Origin: Sporosarcina sp. FSL K6-3457
Lineage (GTDB): Bacteria; Bacillota; Bacilli; Bacillales_A; Planococcaceae
Assembly: GCF_038007285.1 (NCBI RefSeq)
Contig: NZ_JBBOWX010000001.1
Span: 3,117,501 to 3,181,500 of the forward strand
Length of the DNA stretch: 64,000 nt
Reading direction: 5' to 3'
Below the pieces are notes generated by a model that saw nothing but the letters and a program-made list of their open reading frames with translations, was not told the DNA's origin and made no database searches. Shown one piece after another: positions 1-8,633 of the stretch; position 1 is the stretch's first letter, and each line of letters opens with the position of its first letter. The position numbers and the translations under genes were made by a program.

Positions 1-1171
1 TTAAAATATCTGTTCCACCCGCATTTTGGCCTTTTACCGCTGGGCCCCCTCCGTTAAGGAGATAAATAACATTAAAGTTATTAAAATTCGAGGTATACTG
101 GATGATTAGCAAGGGTGCTGTTGCAAATAGAATATGTGGCAAGGTAATACCTCTGAATTTTTGCCAACGTGAAGCTCCATCGACATCTGCCGCTTCATAC
201 CACTCGGAAGATATACTTTGTAATACACCAGAGAATAGTGCAAACAAAAATGGATATGCAAGCCAGGTCTGAATCATAATCAACAGGATTTTCGTGTAAA
301 ACGGATCCGTTAGCCACGGGACTCCATCACCACCAAAAAGTGGGATAATAATATCGCGGTTAATCGTACCAAATTGATCATTGAACATTGCAGCAAAGAT
401 GAGAATGGAGACGAATCCAGGCACTGCCCATGGTAAAATCAAAATGGTTCTAATTAATTTTTTGAACTTAACTCGTGGATCATTGGCGAGAATCGCCAAA
501 AATAAACCAAGGACGATTTGAAATGAAGTTGCGACAAGTGTCCAAATAATTGTCCAAGAAAATACACTAACAAATGTATTCTTCCATAAAGGTACTGTAA
601 GTAGATTAACGAAATTGTCAAAACCTACCCATTGCACTAAATGTCTTGGTGGCGAATTATATAAATCGTAATTCGTAAATGCTAGCGTAATCGCAAATAA
701 TAAGGGAAAGACGACAGTGAATATTAAGAGGATTAGCCCAGGGCCCGTTAGTAAGTATGGGAATGCTTTATCATAACTTGCTCTAAATGCACCCATTACT
801 GTTGTCGCTTCCCAACCTTGCGAAATTAACTGTGCCTGCTTTTTCGCATCACGTACGTTGAGGATATAAAACAGAAGTGCAAAAGCAATTAAGATAATGG
901 ATATTATTCCGTATACAAGTAAAAAGATAGAGTGATCGACACCCGCGATTGTTCCAAGTGTTGTAATTCCCCATAAGCCTAAACCAATAAAGTCAGCAAA
1001 AGTGACAATAAAGGCGATTTCTAAAATAATAAAGCTAATTCCCTTTATGTATTGTTTATTATAGATTTGCCCTAAACCCGCAAGCAAAATTGATAAAATC
1101 ATCGCGGTTGTAGCACTATGCGTTTTTGCATTTTTACGCTTCGGTTCTTTTGACTTTTCCGTTTGAGTCAT
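1..1171 (-). CDS. mdxF: Maltodextrin/maltose-type ABC transporter permease, MalF/MdxF family (C-terminus beyond window)
   Basis: Integral-membrane half of an ABC importer for maltodextrin-like sugars. The ORF starts at the ATG at 1171, 7 nt after a GAGGTGG ribosome binding site, and is still open at base 1, so at least 390 codons are present. MalF relatives are about 420-440 residues, so only a short C-terminal piece is missing. After a hydrophilic N-terminus there are several membrane segments. The permease EAA loop is visible (EAADVDGA, then a Gly), followed by a GGGP motif near the truncated end. It lies 112 bp downstream of the binding-protein gene on the same strand, and a MalG-type permease is expected next, outside the window. 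The exact sugar is inferred from family resemblance; cyclodextrin or galactan uptake is possible. Confidence 0.85.
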   Translation of the reverse strand, partial: MTQTEKSKEPKRKNAKTHSATTAMILSILLAGLGQIYNKQYIKGISFIILEIAFIVTFADFIGLGLWGITTLGTIAGVDHSIFLLVYGIISIILIAFALLFYILNVRDAKKQAQLISQGWEATTVMGAFRASYDKAFPYLLTGPGLILLIFTVVFPLLFAITLAFTNYDLYNSPPRHLVQWVGFDNFVNLLTVPLWKNTFVSVFSWTIIWTLVATSFQIVLGLFLAILANDPRVKFKKLIRTILILPWAVPGFVSILIFAAMFNDQFGTINRDIIIPLFGGDGVPWLTDPFYTKILLIMIQTWLAYPFLFALFSGVLQSISSEWYEAADVDGASRWQKFRGITLPHILFATAPLLIIQYTSNFNNFNVIYLLNGGGPAVKGQNAGGTDIL

Positions 1172-1191
1172 AGTATCCACCTCGTTTAATA

Positions 1192-1230
1192 ATTGAGTGG
1201 GAAGAGAATAACAGGTCCCTTCCCACTCAT
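1192..1230 (-). promoter_or_regulatory. Intercistronic stem-loop between the binding-protein and permease genes
   Basis: The sequence GAGTGGGAAG (1195-1204) pairs perfectly with CTTCCCACTC (1219-1228) around a 14-nt loop. No T-run follows on the minus strand and a permease gene starts 20 nt later, so it is not a normal terminator. Such hairpins between malE and malF are known to protect the upstream message and let the binding protein be made in excess. That role is inferred here. Confidence 0.6.
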
Positions 1231-1283
1231 ATTTAGATTTATATTGCTTATCGAGTTAAAGTGATGAAAATACTAGTAAGCTA

Positions 1284-2537
1284 TTATTTGGTTAGTGCAA
1301 TTTTGTCTTTGATATTTTGAACGGTTTCATCTAAAATTTCTTTCACATCTTCACCACCAACAATTAGTTCAATCGCGCTATCAATATCCCATACTGCAGA
1401 CATTTCAGGAATATTTGGCATTGGTGTACCGTATTCAATTTGTTCTGTATACCCCGCATAGATTGGATCATCAATCTTATCTAGAATCATTTGACGAGGA
1501 GGAAGTTCACCGGTTACATCGTAATAAAGCTGTGAATTTTCTTCATTCATTAAGAATTTAGCTAAATCTTGTGCCCACTCCTGATTTTTAGAATAATAAG
1601 AGGTTAACCAAGATTTAACACCAACGAAGGATGGTGCATTTTCACCATTAATCTTTGGTAGTGGAGCAGTTGCTAAGTTATCACCTAACGCTGCAGCATA
1701 AATTGGTAAATTCCACGGACCACTTATAACCATACCTACTTTACCTTCTGTGAATAGTCCATCCAACACATCAATCGTTAGTGTTTTTGGTAGTAAACCC
1801 GCTGTTACAAATGATTGATATTGCGTTAGTCCTTCAACTGCCCCTTCATTATTGAGACCAATATCTTCTGAATCATACGTACCATTTTCTTCACCAAACA
1901 CATAGCCACCATAACTATTTATGAATGGATATAAGTAGTAAAATGAAGGACTAATTAAGAATCCATATTCATCTTTAGCCTTATTCGTTTTTTCTTGAGC
2001 CATTGTAAATACTTCTTCGATTGTTGTTGGTACCGTATCAATGATACTCTTATTGTAATAAGCAAAATAAGTTTCGATAGCTACTGGCGCTCCGTAAACT
2101 TCACCTTCATACGTAAAAGCATCAATTGCTGCTTCGCTAATCCCTTCAAGATCAGCACTTGAATAGTCAAATGGAACCGCTAAACCTTGTGCAACAATAT
2201 CACCGAGTCGATCCTGCGGTTGGAAGAATAAGTCGGGACCGTCCCCAGCTGGACCAGCTAGTGCAAGTTCTTGAATTTGGTCAGGCTGTGCAACTCTTTC
2301 CATGACAATTTCTATTCCCGTTTTTTCAGTGTATTTATCAAACATTTGCTTCGATACATCTGCGGCGATATCTTCATCATTCACCCATACAACTAATTTT
2401 TCTGGCTTAACAGTCTCACCGTTACTATCCTTTTCAGGCTCTTTAACTTCCTCACGTTCTGGTGCACAAGCTGCAAGAATAACCAATAATGACAACATCA
2501 ATACTAAACTAGTAAATACTTTTCTCTGTTTAAACAA
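1284..2537 (-). CDS. mdxE: Sugar ABC transporter substrate-binding lipoprotein (maltose/maltodextrin-binding)
   Basis: Captures extracellular maltodextrin-type sugars for the permease encoded downstream. The 417-residue product starts with a positively charged, hydrophobic signal peptide ending in the lipobox LAAC (Cys24), so it should be lipid-anchored on the outer face of the membrane. The remainder has the composition and length of family 1 extracellular solute-binding proteins (MalE-like), including a W(N/D)L-type ligand cleft region. The gene is preceded by a GGGGAGG ribosome binding site. It lies between the AraC regulator gene and the permease gene, all on one strand, and a CcpA-type site sits about 80-95 bp upstream. 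Ligand identity is inferred from the MalF-like partner. Confidence 0.85.
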   Translation of the reverse strand: MFKQRKVFTSLVLMLSLLVILAACAPEREEVKEPEKDSNGETVKPEKLVVWVNDEDIAADVSKQMFDKYTEKTGIEIVMERVAQPDQIQELALAGPAGDGPDLFFQPQDRLGDIVAQGLAVPFDYSSADLEGISEAAIDAFTYEGEVYGAPVAIETYFAYYNKSIIDTVPTTIEEVFTMAQEKTNKAKDEYGFLISPSFYYLYPFINSYGGYVFGEENGTYDSEDIGLNNEGAVEGLTQYQSFVTAGLLPKTLTIDVLDGLFTEGKVGMVISGPWNLPIYAAALGDNLATAPLPKINGENAPSFVGVKSWLTSYYSKNQEWAQDLAKFLMNEENSQLYYDVTGELPPRQMILDKIDDPIYAGYTEQIEYGTPMPNIPEMSAVWDIDSAIELIVGGEDVKEILDETVQNIKDKIALTK

Positions 2538-2607
2538 TGTAATAACCTCCCCTTAAATTTAATTGCATGAATCACTTAGTTAGTTAGATTAATTAATTAA
2601 CACCAAC

Positions 2608-2632
2608 TATACTTAGTATAGAGCGCTTTCAA
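2608..2632 (-). promoter_or_regulatory. cre-like CcpA site overlapping a -35 element, plus adjacent palindrome
   Basis: On the minus strand TTGAAAGCGCTCTAT (2618-2632) matches the catabolite-responsive element consensus with one mismatch and contains a TTGAAA -35-like hexamer. Immediately downstream, 2608-2622 is a near-perfect palindrome (CTATACT-T-AGTATAG) which also supplies -10-like TATACT/TATAGT. The arrangement suggests glucose repression by CcpA and a second, sugar-specific operator, possibly for the neighbouring AraC protein. Confidence 0.55.
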
Positions 2633-2692
2633 AAAGATAGATATATCAAAATACTCTAATGTAGTTTCAGAATACGCAACTAGCCATTTTAC

Positions 2693-2736
2693 TTCAAAAA
2701 AAAAAAACAAACCTAGTACTGACGACTAAGTTTGTT
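2693..2736 (-). terminator. Rho-independent terminator of the AraC-family gene
   Basis: A 12-bp stem with one G-U pair (2705-2716 with 2724-2735, 7-nt loop) is followed on the minus strand by an uninterrupted run of more than 10 T. The stem overlaps the stop codon of the regulator gene, so the binding-protein operon must have its own promoter. Confidence 0.9.
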
Positions 2737-3568
2737 TGTAGTGTAAGTCACGATATACGCTTGGGGTAATCCCTTCACGCTTCTTAAATGTAGAAACAAA
2801 ATGACTAACACTATTAAACCCAACCAGTTTAGAAATATCACTTAACGTTTTTTCCGTATTTGTGAGTAAGATTGTTTTCGCTTCGCGAATTCTTAACTGC
2901 ACTAAAAACGAATAAGGACTAATGCCAAATGTATCATGAAATAATGTATTCAGATGTTGTGAACTAACTTGTGCCTTTTCCGACATTTCTAATAAACCAA
3001 TATTCTCCGGATACATTAACTCCAGCCATTCAACAATCGGTCTAATCGTCTCATAGCTCTGTGAAATCGATAGCTTATTATTCAACTTACCGTATTTTTT
3101 TAGCATCATTAAAAATTGATATAATGCTGATGATGATTCAAACTCTAGATAAGAATCTTCCTGACCAATCTCTCGGATCATGTATTGGATAATGTCAGCG
3201 AACGATATCTGATCTGTTTCTTCATATACACCCGAATAATTCATATCCAAGGAGTTAAGAATTGGATCGATCGCCGCGCCACTAAATGTCATATAGAGAG
3301 TCGACCATTCACCACCGCCGGCCTTATCATAATAATAAGAATGTGGCGTATACGGTGTCAGCAGGACAGCCTTACCCGGAGTAAGTAAAAATTCCTGACC
3401 TGCAAAGTTAAAAGTCCCTTCCCCCTTATATGTCTGTAGCCAATGATAATACGGATATCCCTCAGGCCGATTAAACTCAAGCTCATATGGGTTATAACCA
3501 ATACTTTCAATATATAACGGCAAAGGTTTGTCCGAAACAGTAAAAGTATAACGCTTTTTTTCCTCCAT
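2726..3568 (-). CDS. AraC/XylS-family transcriptional regulator
   Basis: DNA-binding regulator, probably of the sugar ABC operon just downstream. The product is 280 residues from the ATG at 3568, chosen because AAGGAG lies 8 nt upstream; a GTG three codons earlier overlaps that ribosome binding site. The N-terminal ~150 residues have a cupin-type AraC ligand-binding pattern (a G-x-F-N-x-A-G-x-E strand and PYTPHSYYY). The last ~100 residues form the double helix-turn-helix (SSQHLNTLFHDTFG, then FNSVSHFVSTFKKREG, then P-S-Y-R). The gene has its own terminator. The inducer is unknown. Confidence 0.85.
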   Translation of the reverse strand: MEEKKRYTFTVSDKPLPLYIESIGYNPYELEFNRPEGYPYYHWLQTYKGEGTFNFAGQEFLLTPGKAVLLTPYTPHSYYYDKAGGGEWSTLYMTFSGAAIDPILNSLDMNYSGVYEETDQISFADIIQYMIREIGQEDSYLEFESSSALYQFLMMLKKYGKLNNKLSISQSYETIRPIVEWLELMYPENIGLLEMSEKAQVSSQHLNTLFHDTFGISPYSFLVQLRIREAKTILLTNTEKTLSDISKLVGFNSVSHFVSTFKKREGITPSVYRDLHYKQT

Positions 3569-3577
3569 ACCAGCCAC

Positions 3578-3916
3578 TCCTTTTTCCTAATTATAACACC
3601 ACAACGGCGAGTCACGCACGACCACTAGGCATTATTTGAAGTAGCAAGATTATCATGCACTTCCCACCACTTAAAACAATTCATTTTTGAAGCGGAATTT
3701 CCTACGACATTGACAACAGTATTCCATTAAAATAGCTTAGTAATGGTATAAATATCATTCAATCCAAAGCGCTCGAAAGTATTTACATACGGAGTGCTTA
3801 GTACTCGACTATGTTTTAGATTTTCACTCGTTTTTTTTGCTTAGGCTTGCTTCATTCACATGAATGTGGCAGAGTAGTAGATGTACTAATCATAAAAAAA
3901 TTCATACAGTTACAAT
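3578..3916. other. Intergenic region upstream of the first TPP riboswitch
   Basis: About 340 bp, AT-rich, with no credible ORF. It must hold the divergent promoters of the AraC gene and the thiY operon. I see no convincing -35/-10 pair to assign. Confidence 0.5.
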
Positions 3917-3918
3917 TA

Positions 3919-4064
3919 TGTGGGGGTACCAGTCGAGCTGGTTGAGATATACTCAGAAAGTATAGACCCTTAGAACCTGATCTGGTTAAGGCCAGCGGAG
4001 GGAACATACTCATTAGCTATGTCTATGTTTATGCGTTCTTCGGTTGCCGAGAACGCATTTTTTT
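3919..4064 (+). promoter_or_regulatory. TPP riboswitch (THI box) with intrinsic terminator
   Basis: The aptamer (about 3921-4005) has the conserved TPP elements in order: GGGGGTACC, a CTGGTTGAGA segment, ACCCTTAGAACCTGAT, then GGCCAGCGGAGGGAA. A terminator follows (stem 4031-4057, then seven T). Ligand binding should end transcription before the downstream salvage and uptake genes. Class and mechanism are established for this RNA family. Confidence 0.95.
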
Positions 4065-4120
4065 GCGTTCTCGATAATCGCTCATTCGTAATTGCCATGA
4101 ATCCAATGGGAGGAATAGTG

Positions 4121-5107
4121 TTGAGAAAAGCTTTGTTATTCGTTGTACTTTGTTTGTTACTAACGGCATGTAGTACGGATAAAAACAATGAATCAAAAAA
4201 AGACGGCGACTTAGAAAAAATACAATTTGTACTGGATTGGACGCCCAATACAAACCACACGGGCTTGTACGTTGCACAGGAAAAAGGATTTTTTACACAA
4301 CAAGGACTTGATGTTGAAATTATGCTTCCAGGTGAAGCAGGTGCTGACCAACTTGTCGCAGCCGGAAAAGCACAATTTGGCATCAGTGCGCAAGAAACGA
4401 TTACAGAAGCACGGGTACAAGAGATCCCAATCGTGTCCATTGCTACAATTCTCCAGCATAATACGTCGGGGTTTGCCTCTTTGAAGAAGGACGGCATTGA
4501 ATCTCCAAAGGATTATGAAGGAAAAACCTATGGCGGCTGGGGTGCTCCCGTTGAACAAGCGGTCATCTCTTCTTTAATGGACAAAGAGCAGGCCGATGTC
4601 AATCAAGTAGAAATTATTAATATGGGGAATTCCGACTTTTTCACAGCCGTCGAACGTGATATTGACTTCGCATGGATATACTATGCGTGGACAGGTATTG
4701 AAGCAGAACTGCGTGGTATCGACTTAAACATGCAATATCTAAAGGATTTCTCGGACAAGCTGGACTATTATACGCCTGTCATTACGACGAGCGAAAAAAT
4801 GATTAGTAATAATCCGGACACAGTTCGAGCTTTTGTCAAGGCAGTTACACAAGGCTATGAATTTGCCATTGCCAATCCAGATGAAGCGGCATCGATGTTA
4901 TCGAAAGCTGTTCCTGATCTTGACGAAGAACTTGTCAAAGCAAGCCAGCAATGGATTTCTGCTAAATACCAGGAGGACGCACCGCGTTGGGGTGAACAAA
5001 AACTTGCAATTTGGCAAGACTATGCAGAATGGATGACTGACAACGGCTTGCTTGATGGTGAATTTAGCGCAGAAGACGCATTTACCAATGAATTTCTACC
5101 CAAATAA
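4121..5107 (+). CDS. thiY: Thiamine-precursor (HMP/formylaminopyrimidine) ABC transporter substrate-binding lipoprotein
   Basis: Extracellular receptor for a pyrimidine thiamine precursor, NMT1/THI5-like fold. A longer frame opens at 4019 inside the riboswitch, but the real start is the TTG at 4121, 7 nt after GGGAGG. That gives a 328-residue protein with a clean signal peptide and lipobox LTAC (Cys17). The mature start DWTPNTNHTGLYVA followed by KGFF, GLDVE and GAGADQL is typical of ThiY/Thi5 proteins. The gene is directly behind a TPP riboswitch and heads an operon with a thiamine-binding protein, permease and ATPase. The ligand is inferred from family and regulation. Confidence 0.85.
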   Translation: MRKALLFVVLCLLLTACSTDKNNESKKDGDLEKIQFVLDWTPNTNHTGLYVAQEKGFFTQQGLDVEIMLPGEAGADQLVAAGKAQFGISAQETITEARVQEIPIVSIATILQHNTSGFASLKKDGIESPKDYEGKTYGGWGAPVEQAVISSLMDKEQADVNQVEIINMGNSDFFTAVERDIDFAWIYYAWTGIEAELRGIDLNMQYLKDFSDKLDYYTPVITTSEKMISNNPDTVRAFVKAVTQGYEFAIANPDEAASMLSKAVPDLDEELVKASQQWISAKYQEDAPRWGEQKLAIWQDYAEWMTDNGLLDGEFSAEDAFTNEFLPK

Positions 5108-5119
5108 GGAGGAACTACT

Positions 5120-5410
5120 ATGACAAACGCACTCGTTAGTATTCAAATCATACCGAAAACACCAAATGGTGAAGATGTAATTCCTTACGTCGATGCCGCT
5201 ATCGCAGTCATTGACGAATCTGGTGTCCCTTATCAAGTTTCACCGCTGGAAACAACAATGGAAGGTAACTTGACGGAGCTACTTGCTATTGTCCAAAAAA
5301 TGAATGAGCGGATGATTGAAAAAGGCTCACTGAGCATCATTTCACAAGTCAAAATATTTTATAAACCAGACGGCGCTTCCATGGACAAACTAACGGAGAA
5401 ATACCGTTGA
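5120..5410 (+). CDS. Small thiamine-binding protein, MTH1187/YqgV family
   Basis: A 96-residue cytoplasmic ferredoxin-like-fold protein of the MTH1187 family, members of which bind thiamine or its precursors. The start has an AGGAGG site 7 nt upstream. Recognisable parts are the first strand VSIQIIPKTP, the central LETTMEGN, and the final strand SQVKIFYKPD. Its position between the binding protein and the permease in a TPP-controlled operon supports a role as an intracellular carrier or sensor of the imported ligand. It overlaps the next gene by 4 nt (TTGA), suggesting translational coupling. Confidence 0.75.
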   Translation: MTNALVSIQIIPKTPNGEDVIPYVDAAIAVIDESGVPYQVSPLETTMEGNLTELLAIVQKMNERMIEKGSLSIISQVKIFYKPDGASMDKLTEKYR

Positions 5411-6180
5411 ATTACCTATTGAAAAAAGGATGGCGACCCATAGTGGTCATCATCCTTTTACTTACCTTATGGGAACTAGCGGGTCAACTATTTGATATTC
5501 CAGCATGGCTGCTCCCCGTCCCTACTCAAGTATGGCAAGAGGCCATTCATGGTTGGTCCCATTATTCCGGTCATATTTTATCAACCATCCAGCTAACACT
5601 TGCTGGCTATACGATTGGTATCATTGTAGGGTTAGCAGTGGCGACATTGCTATTCCGCCTACCCGTATTGCAGGAAGCCTTTTACCCACTGCTGATTTTA
5701 TCGCAAAACATTCCAATCATTGTTTTGGCACCTTTGCTCGTCATCTGGTTTGGATTCGGTATGTTGCCGAAAATAATTATCATCGTACTCGTGTGTTTTT
5801 TCCCAATCACTATCGCTACATTGGATGGCTTACGGCAAACGGACCGAGATTTATTGCACTATATGAAAATGACAGGGGCAACGGATAACCAAATTTTTTG
5901 GAAGTTACAATGGCCTTATGCCCTTCCCTCTCTCTTTTCAGGTTTAAAAATTGCGGCTACCTATAGTGTCATGGGAGCTGTCATTTCAGAATGGCTCGGT
6001 GCGAATAAAGGAATTGGTGTCTATATGACACTCGCTTCCTCATCCTTTAAAACAGATCGTGTATTTGTTGCCATCTTACTCATTATGATTTTAAGTTTAA
6101 CTTTTTTCGCTATCATTGCATTGATTGAAAAATGGCTGTTCCGCTGGCAACGACAAGGAGGGAGCTCAACTAATGGGTAA
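5407..6180 (+). CDS. thiX: ABC transporter permease for thiamine precursor
   Basis: Membrane subunit of the ThiXYZ importer. The 257-residue product starts at a TTG overlapping the preceding stop, with CGGAG about 9 nt upstream. It has about six hydrophobic segments and a permease EAA-type loop (DRDLLHYMKMTGA followed by a Gly-rich turn and LPSLFSGLKIA), typical of the taurine/nitrate/HMP permease family. Its 3' end overlaps the ATPase gene by 8 nt. Confidence 0.85.
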   Translation: MNYLLKKGWRPIVVIILLLTLWELAGQLFDIPAWLLPVPTQVWQEAIHGWSHYSGHILSTIQLTLAGYTIGIIVGLAVATLLFRLPVLQEAFYPLLILSQNIPIIVLAPLLVIWFGFGMLPKIIIIVLVCFFPITIATLDGLRQTDRDLLHYMKMTGATDNQIFWKLQWPYALPSLFSGLKIAATYSVMGAVISEWLGANKGIGVYMTLASSSFKTDRVFVAILLIMILSLTFFAIIALIEKWLFRWQRQGGSSTNG

Positions 6181-6907
6181 ATTACAGTTAAGGCAGATTT
6201 CAAAATCACATAGTGATAATCACGTGCTACAAGATGTATCTTTTCATGTCGATGAAGGCGAGTTCGTTACGATTGTCGGGCCGTCTGGCAGTGGGAAAAG
6301 CACATTATTTCAACTCATTGGAGGCTTATATCCACCGGATCACGGCGAGATTATACTAGATGGCAACACGCTCAGCAACTCCCGTGGTCACATCAGCTAT
6401 ATGCCACAAAATCCTTCTTTGTTTCCATGGCGAACGATTTTAGAAAATGTATTATTGAGTTCAGAAATTACTGGACAAAAGGACACTACTACTGCATTAG
6501 AACTCATTGATAAAGCCGGACTAAGCGGCTATGAGCAAGCGTATCCACACCAATTATCTGGTGGTATGAAGCAGCGCGTCGCCTTTATTCGTAGTCTTAA
6601 TGGCCCACAATCCATCATTTGCTTAGACGAACCATTCTCTGCACTCGATGAATTCACACGATTTGAAATGCAAGAATGGCTGCTAGCGATTTGGGAGCAA
6701 TATAGAAAGTCGATTGTATTCATCACACATAATATTGAAGAAGCTTTGTATTTATCCGATCGAATTTTAATTCTGTCCGATAAACCAGCGTCCATCAGTA
6801 AAGTAATTAGTGTCCCTTTTCCAAGACCGCGGACTGAAGATATATTATTGAGTGAACCATTTATGCAGTTGAAGAGGGAGATTCATAATGAACTACGAGG
6901 AAAATGA
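6173..6907 (+). CDS. thiZ: ABC transporter ATP-binding protein for thiamine precursor
   Basis: Energises the ThiXY importer. The start ATG at 6173 is chosen for the GGAGGG site about 9-10 nt upstream, giving 244 residues; a longer frame from 6125 lies inside the permease gene. Walker A GPSGSGKST is at residues 36-44, followed by the Q-loop (MPQNPSLFPW), signature LSGGMKQR, Walker B ICLDEP and a switch His in FITHN. It is most like the nitrate/taurine/ThiZ group. It overlaps the next gene by 20 nt. Confidence 0.88.
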   Translation: MGKLQLRQISKSHSDNHVLQDVSFHVDEGEFVTIVGPSGSGKSTLFQLIGGLYPPDHGEIILDGNTLSNSRGHISYMPQNPSLFPWRTILENVLLSSEITGQKDTTTALELIDKAGLSGYEQAYPHQLSGGMKQRVAFIRSLNGPQSIICLDEPFSALDEFTRFEMQEWLLAIWEQYRKSIVFITHNIEEALYLSDRILILSDKPASISKVISVPFPRPRTEDILLSEPFMQLKREIHNELRGK

Positions 6908-7688
6908 TCAGCTGCCAATCATCGATTCACATATCCACCTTGACCAATATGACATAGCCGGACAGAAAACAATTATCGACGATTTGGAACGGGCATCCTC
7001 TACACTAAGTGGCTTAATCAGTGTATCGATGAATCTTGTTTCCAGCATCAACAATCTCAAGCTTGCGGAAGCTCATTGTGGCATCCATCCCGCCTTTGGC
7101 TATCATCCTGAGCAGGAGCCGCCCACAGATGCTGACCTGCAGGAGCTATTTTCTTTCATGCACTTACATAAAGAACGGATGGTTGCCATAGGGGAGGTCG
7201 GCCTCCCCTATTATTTGAAGGAGAAAAATCCTAACCTGCAGCTTGCCCCCTATAAGGAAGCGCTCGAAGCATTTATCTGTCAAGCTAACATATGGAATAA
7301 ACCAATTGTGCTCCATGCTGTGTACGAAGATGCTGACATAGTTTGCGATATGCTGGAGCAGTATTCTGTAACGCGAGCCCATTTCCATTGGTTTAAGGGC
7401 GCACCGTCGACCATTGAACGAATGATGCGCAATGGTTACTATGTATCAGTGACGCCCGATTGTATGTATGAACCTGAAATTCAACGGCTTATTGAGCAAT
7501 ACCCAATCGAGCGCCTACTCGTCGAAACAGATGGTCCATGGCCTTTTTCAGGGCCCTTTGACAATAGGATGACACATCCGAATATGATGCACTACTCCAT
7601 TGACAAGATTGCCTCTGTGAAAAAAATGGATTGTCATGATGTCTACCAACAAGTATATAACAATACTAAAAGATTGTACTTTAGCTAA
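6888..7688 (+). CDS. TatD-family metal-dependent hydrolase in the thiamine salvage operon
   Basis: A 266-residue TIM-barrel amidohydrolase with all expected metal ligands: DSHIHLDQ (HxH near the N-terminus), GEVGLP (Glu), VLHAV (His), AHFHWF (His) and VETDGPW (Asp). It starts inside the thiZ gene and is the last gene of the TPP-regulated operon, so it is probably co-made with the importer. In B. subtilis the same salvage pathway needs a deformylating hydrolase (YlmB) and TenA, neither of which is here. I infer that this enzyme processes the imported pyrimidine. Generic TatD DNase or aminoacyl hydrolase activity is the alternative. Confidence 0.8.
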   Translation: MNYEENDQLPIIDSHIHLDQYDIAGQKTIIDDLERASSTLSGLISVSMNLVSSINNLKLAEAHCGIHPAFGYHPEQEPPTDADLQELFSFMHLHKERMVAIGEVGLPYYLKEKNPNLQLAPYKEALEAFICQANIWNKPIVLHAVYEDADIVCDMLEQYSVTRAHFHWFKGAPSTIERMMRNGYYVSVTPDCMYEPEIQRLIEQYPIERLLVETDGPWPFSGPFDNRMTHPNMMHYSIDKIASVKKMDCHDVYQQVYNNTKRLYFS

Positions 7689-7859
7689 TCAGCGATAGGC
7701 TCCGGTGCTTAAGAGTAGCACGAAAGATTCATTTCAATAATCCATACGAATTGTCCCGCTCCCTCAAAGTTAACGATCAATTGTGATTACTCACTCTTTA
7801 ATTCGCACAATTGATATGTTATGCTAGCAGTAGATTGACAACTTCATAACTTATTTGAC

Positions 7860-8022
7860 CATTAGGGGAATCCTTTTAAAGGACTGAGAAACGAGTTTTA
7901 CTCCGCTACCCTTATTACCTGAACAGGTTTGTACCTGCGTAGGGAAGTGGCATATCTTATTTCTTTGTGCACTTAAATGCCATCGATAGCCCACTTTCCG
8001 ACTATGGAAAGTGGGCTTTTTG
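7860..8022 (+). promoter_or_regulatory. Second TPP riboswitch with perfect 12-bp terminator
   Basis: Aptamer at about 7864-7948: TAGGGGAATCC, GGACTGAGAAA, ACCCTTATTACCTGAACAGG, then CCTGCGTAGGGAA. Terminator stem 7988-7999 with 8006-8017 (perfect 12 bp), followed by five T. The aptamer 3' strand GGGAAGTGG can pair with CCACTTTCC of the terminator's left arm, giving a visible antiterminator. It controls the tenI-thiOSGF operon. Confidence 0.95.
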
Positions 8023-8042
8023 TATGAAAAAGGAGGAGCTTT

Positions 8043-8633
8043 ATGAAAATAATTGCTGTGACAGATGACAAAATGGAACATCGTCAATTGCTCGATACCT
8101 TGTTAGCCATCGACTCTTCTATTGATGCCGTCATCTTACGGGAAAAGTCGAAAACGGATGCCGAAGTTATTCTGTTAATCCACCAATTAAGCGAGGCAGG
8201 TTTTGATACGACTAAAATCATTGTCCATGCCAGAGCGCATATCGCAGCGATGACAGGAATAACAAAAGTTCAACTACCTGGTGGGAACAGTGCATCACTG
8301 GCGACTAGCACATTCGGTAGATCCGTTCACTCGTTTGATGAAGCACAGGCTGCTTATCAAGCAGGTGCCGATTGGGTGTTATATGGACATGTATTTACAA
8401 CTAGTTCGAAAGAAGGTGTGCCACCCCGTGGAACTGAGGAGCTTTTTCGTATCACTGCCTCACTTCCCATTCCTGTCTATGCAATCGGCGGTATTCAGCC
8501 GCAGCACCTTCCTGCATTGCAATTAGGGGGAGTGGCGGGTATTGCGCTCATGTCGTCTATTTTCAGTAACAATCAGCCGATAGCTACACTATCAGCCTAT
8601 AGGGAGATGATTAGCTGTGTCGCAACAAGTTGA
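8043..8633 (+). CDS. tenI: Thiazole tautomerase TenI
   Basis: ThiE-like TIM barrel of 196 residues that, in characterised relatives, aromatises the thiazole product of ThiG rather than joining thiazole and pyrimidine. The ORF is preceded by AAGGAGG. Sequence landmarks are the N-terminal IIAVTDD, the VHARA strand, the GRSVHS motif and the C-terminal YAIGGI and GVAGIALMSSI phosphate-binding loops. TenI rather than ThiE is chosen because the gene is short, leads the thiazole genes thiO-S-G-F, and has the GRSVHS signature. It overlaps thiO by 17 nt. Confidence 0.85.
   Translation: MKIIAVTDDKMEHRQLLDTLLAIDSSIDAVILREKSKTDAEVILLIHQLSEAGFDTTKIIVHARAHIAAMTGITKVQLPGGNSASLATSTFGRSVHSFDEAQAAYQAGADWVLYGHVFTTSSKEGVPPRGTEELFRITASLPIPVYAIGGIQPQHLPALQLGGVAGIALMSSIFSNNQPIATLSAYREMISCVATS

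Noticed and set aside
3763..3780. A cre-like AAAGCGCTCGAAA before the first riboswitch
   Set aside because: It lacks the conserved TG and the outer CA of the CcpA consensus on both strands.
4019..4120. Upstream extension of the thiY frame to an ATG at 4019
   Set aside because: It runs through the riboswitch terminator, has no ribosome binding site and would place 34 residues before the signal peptide.
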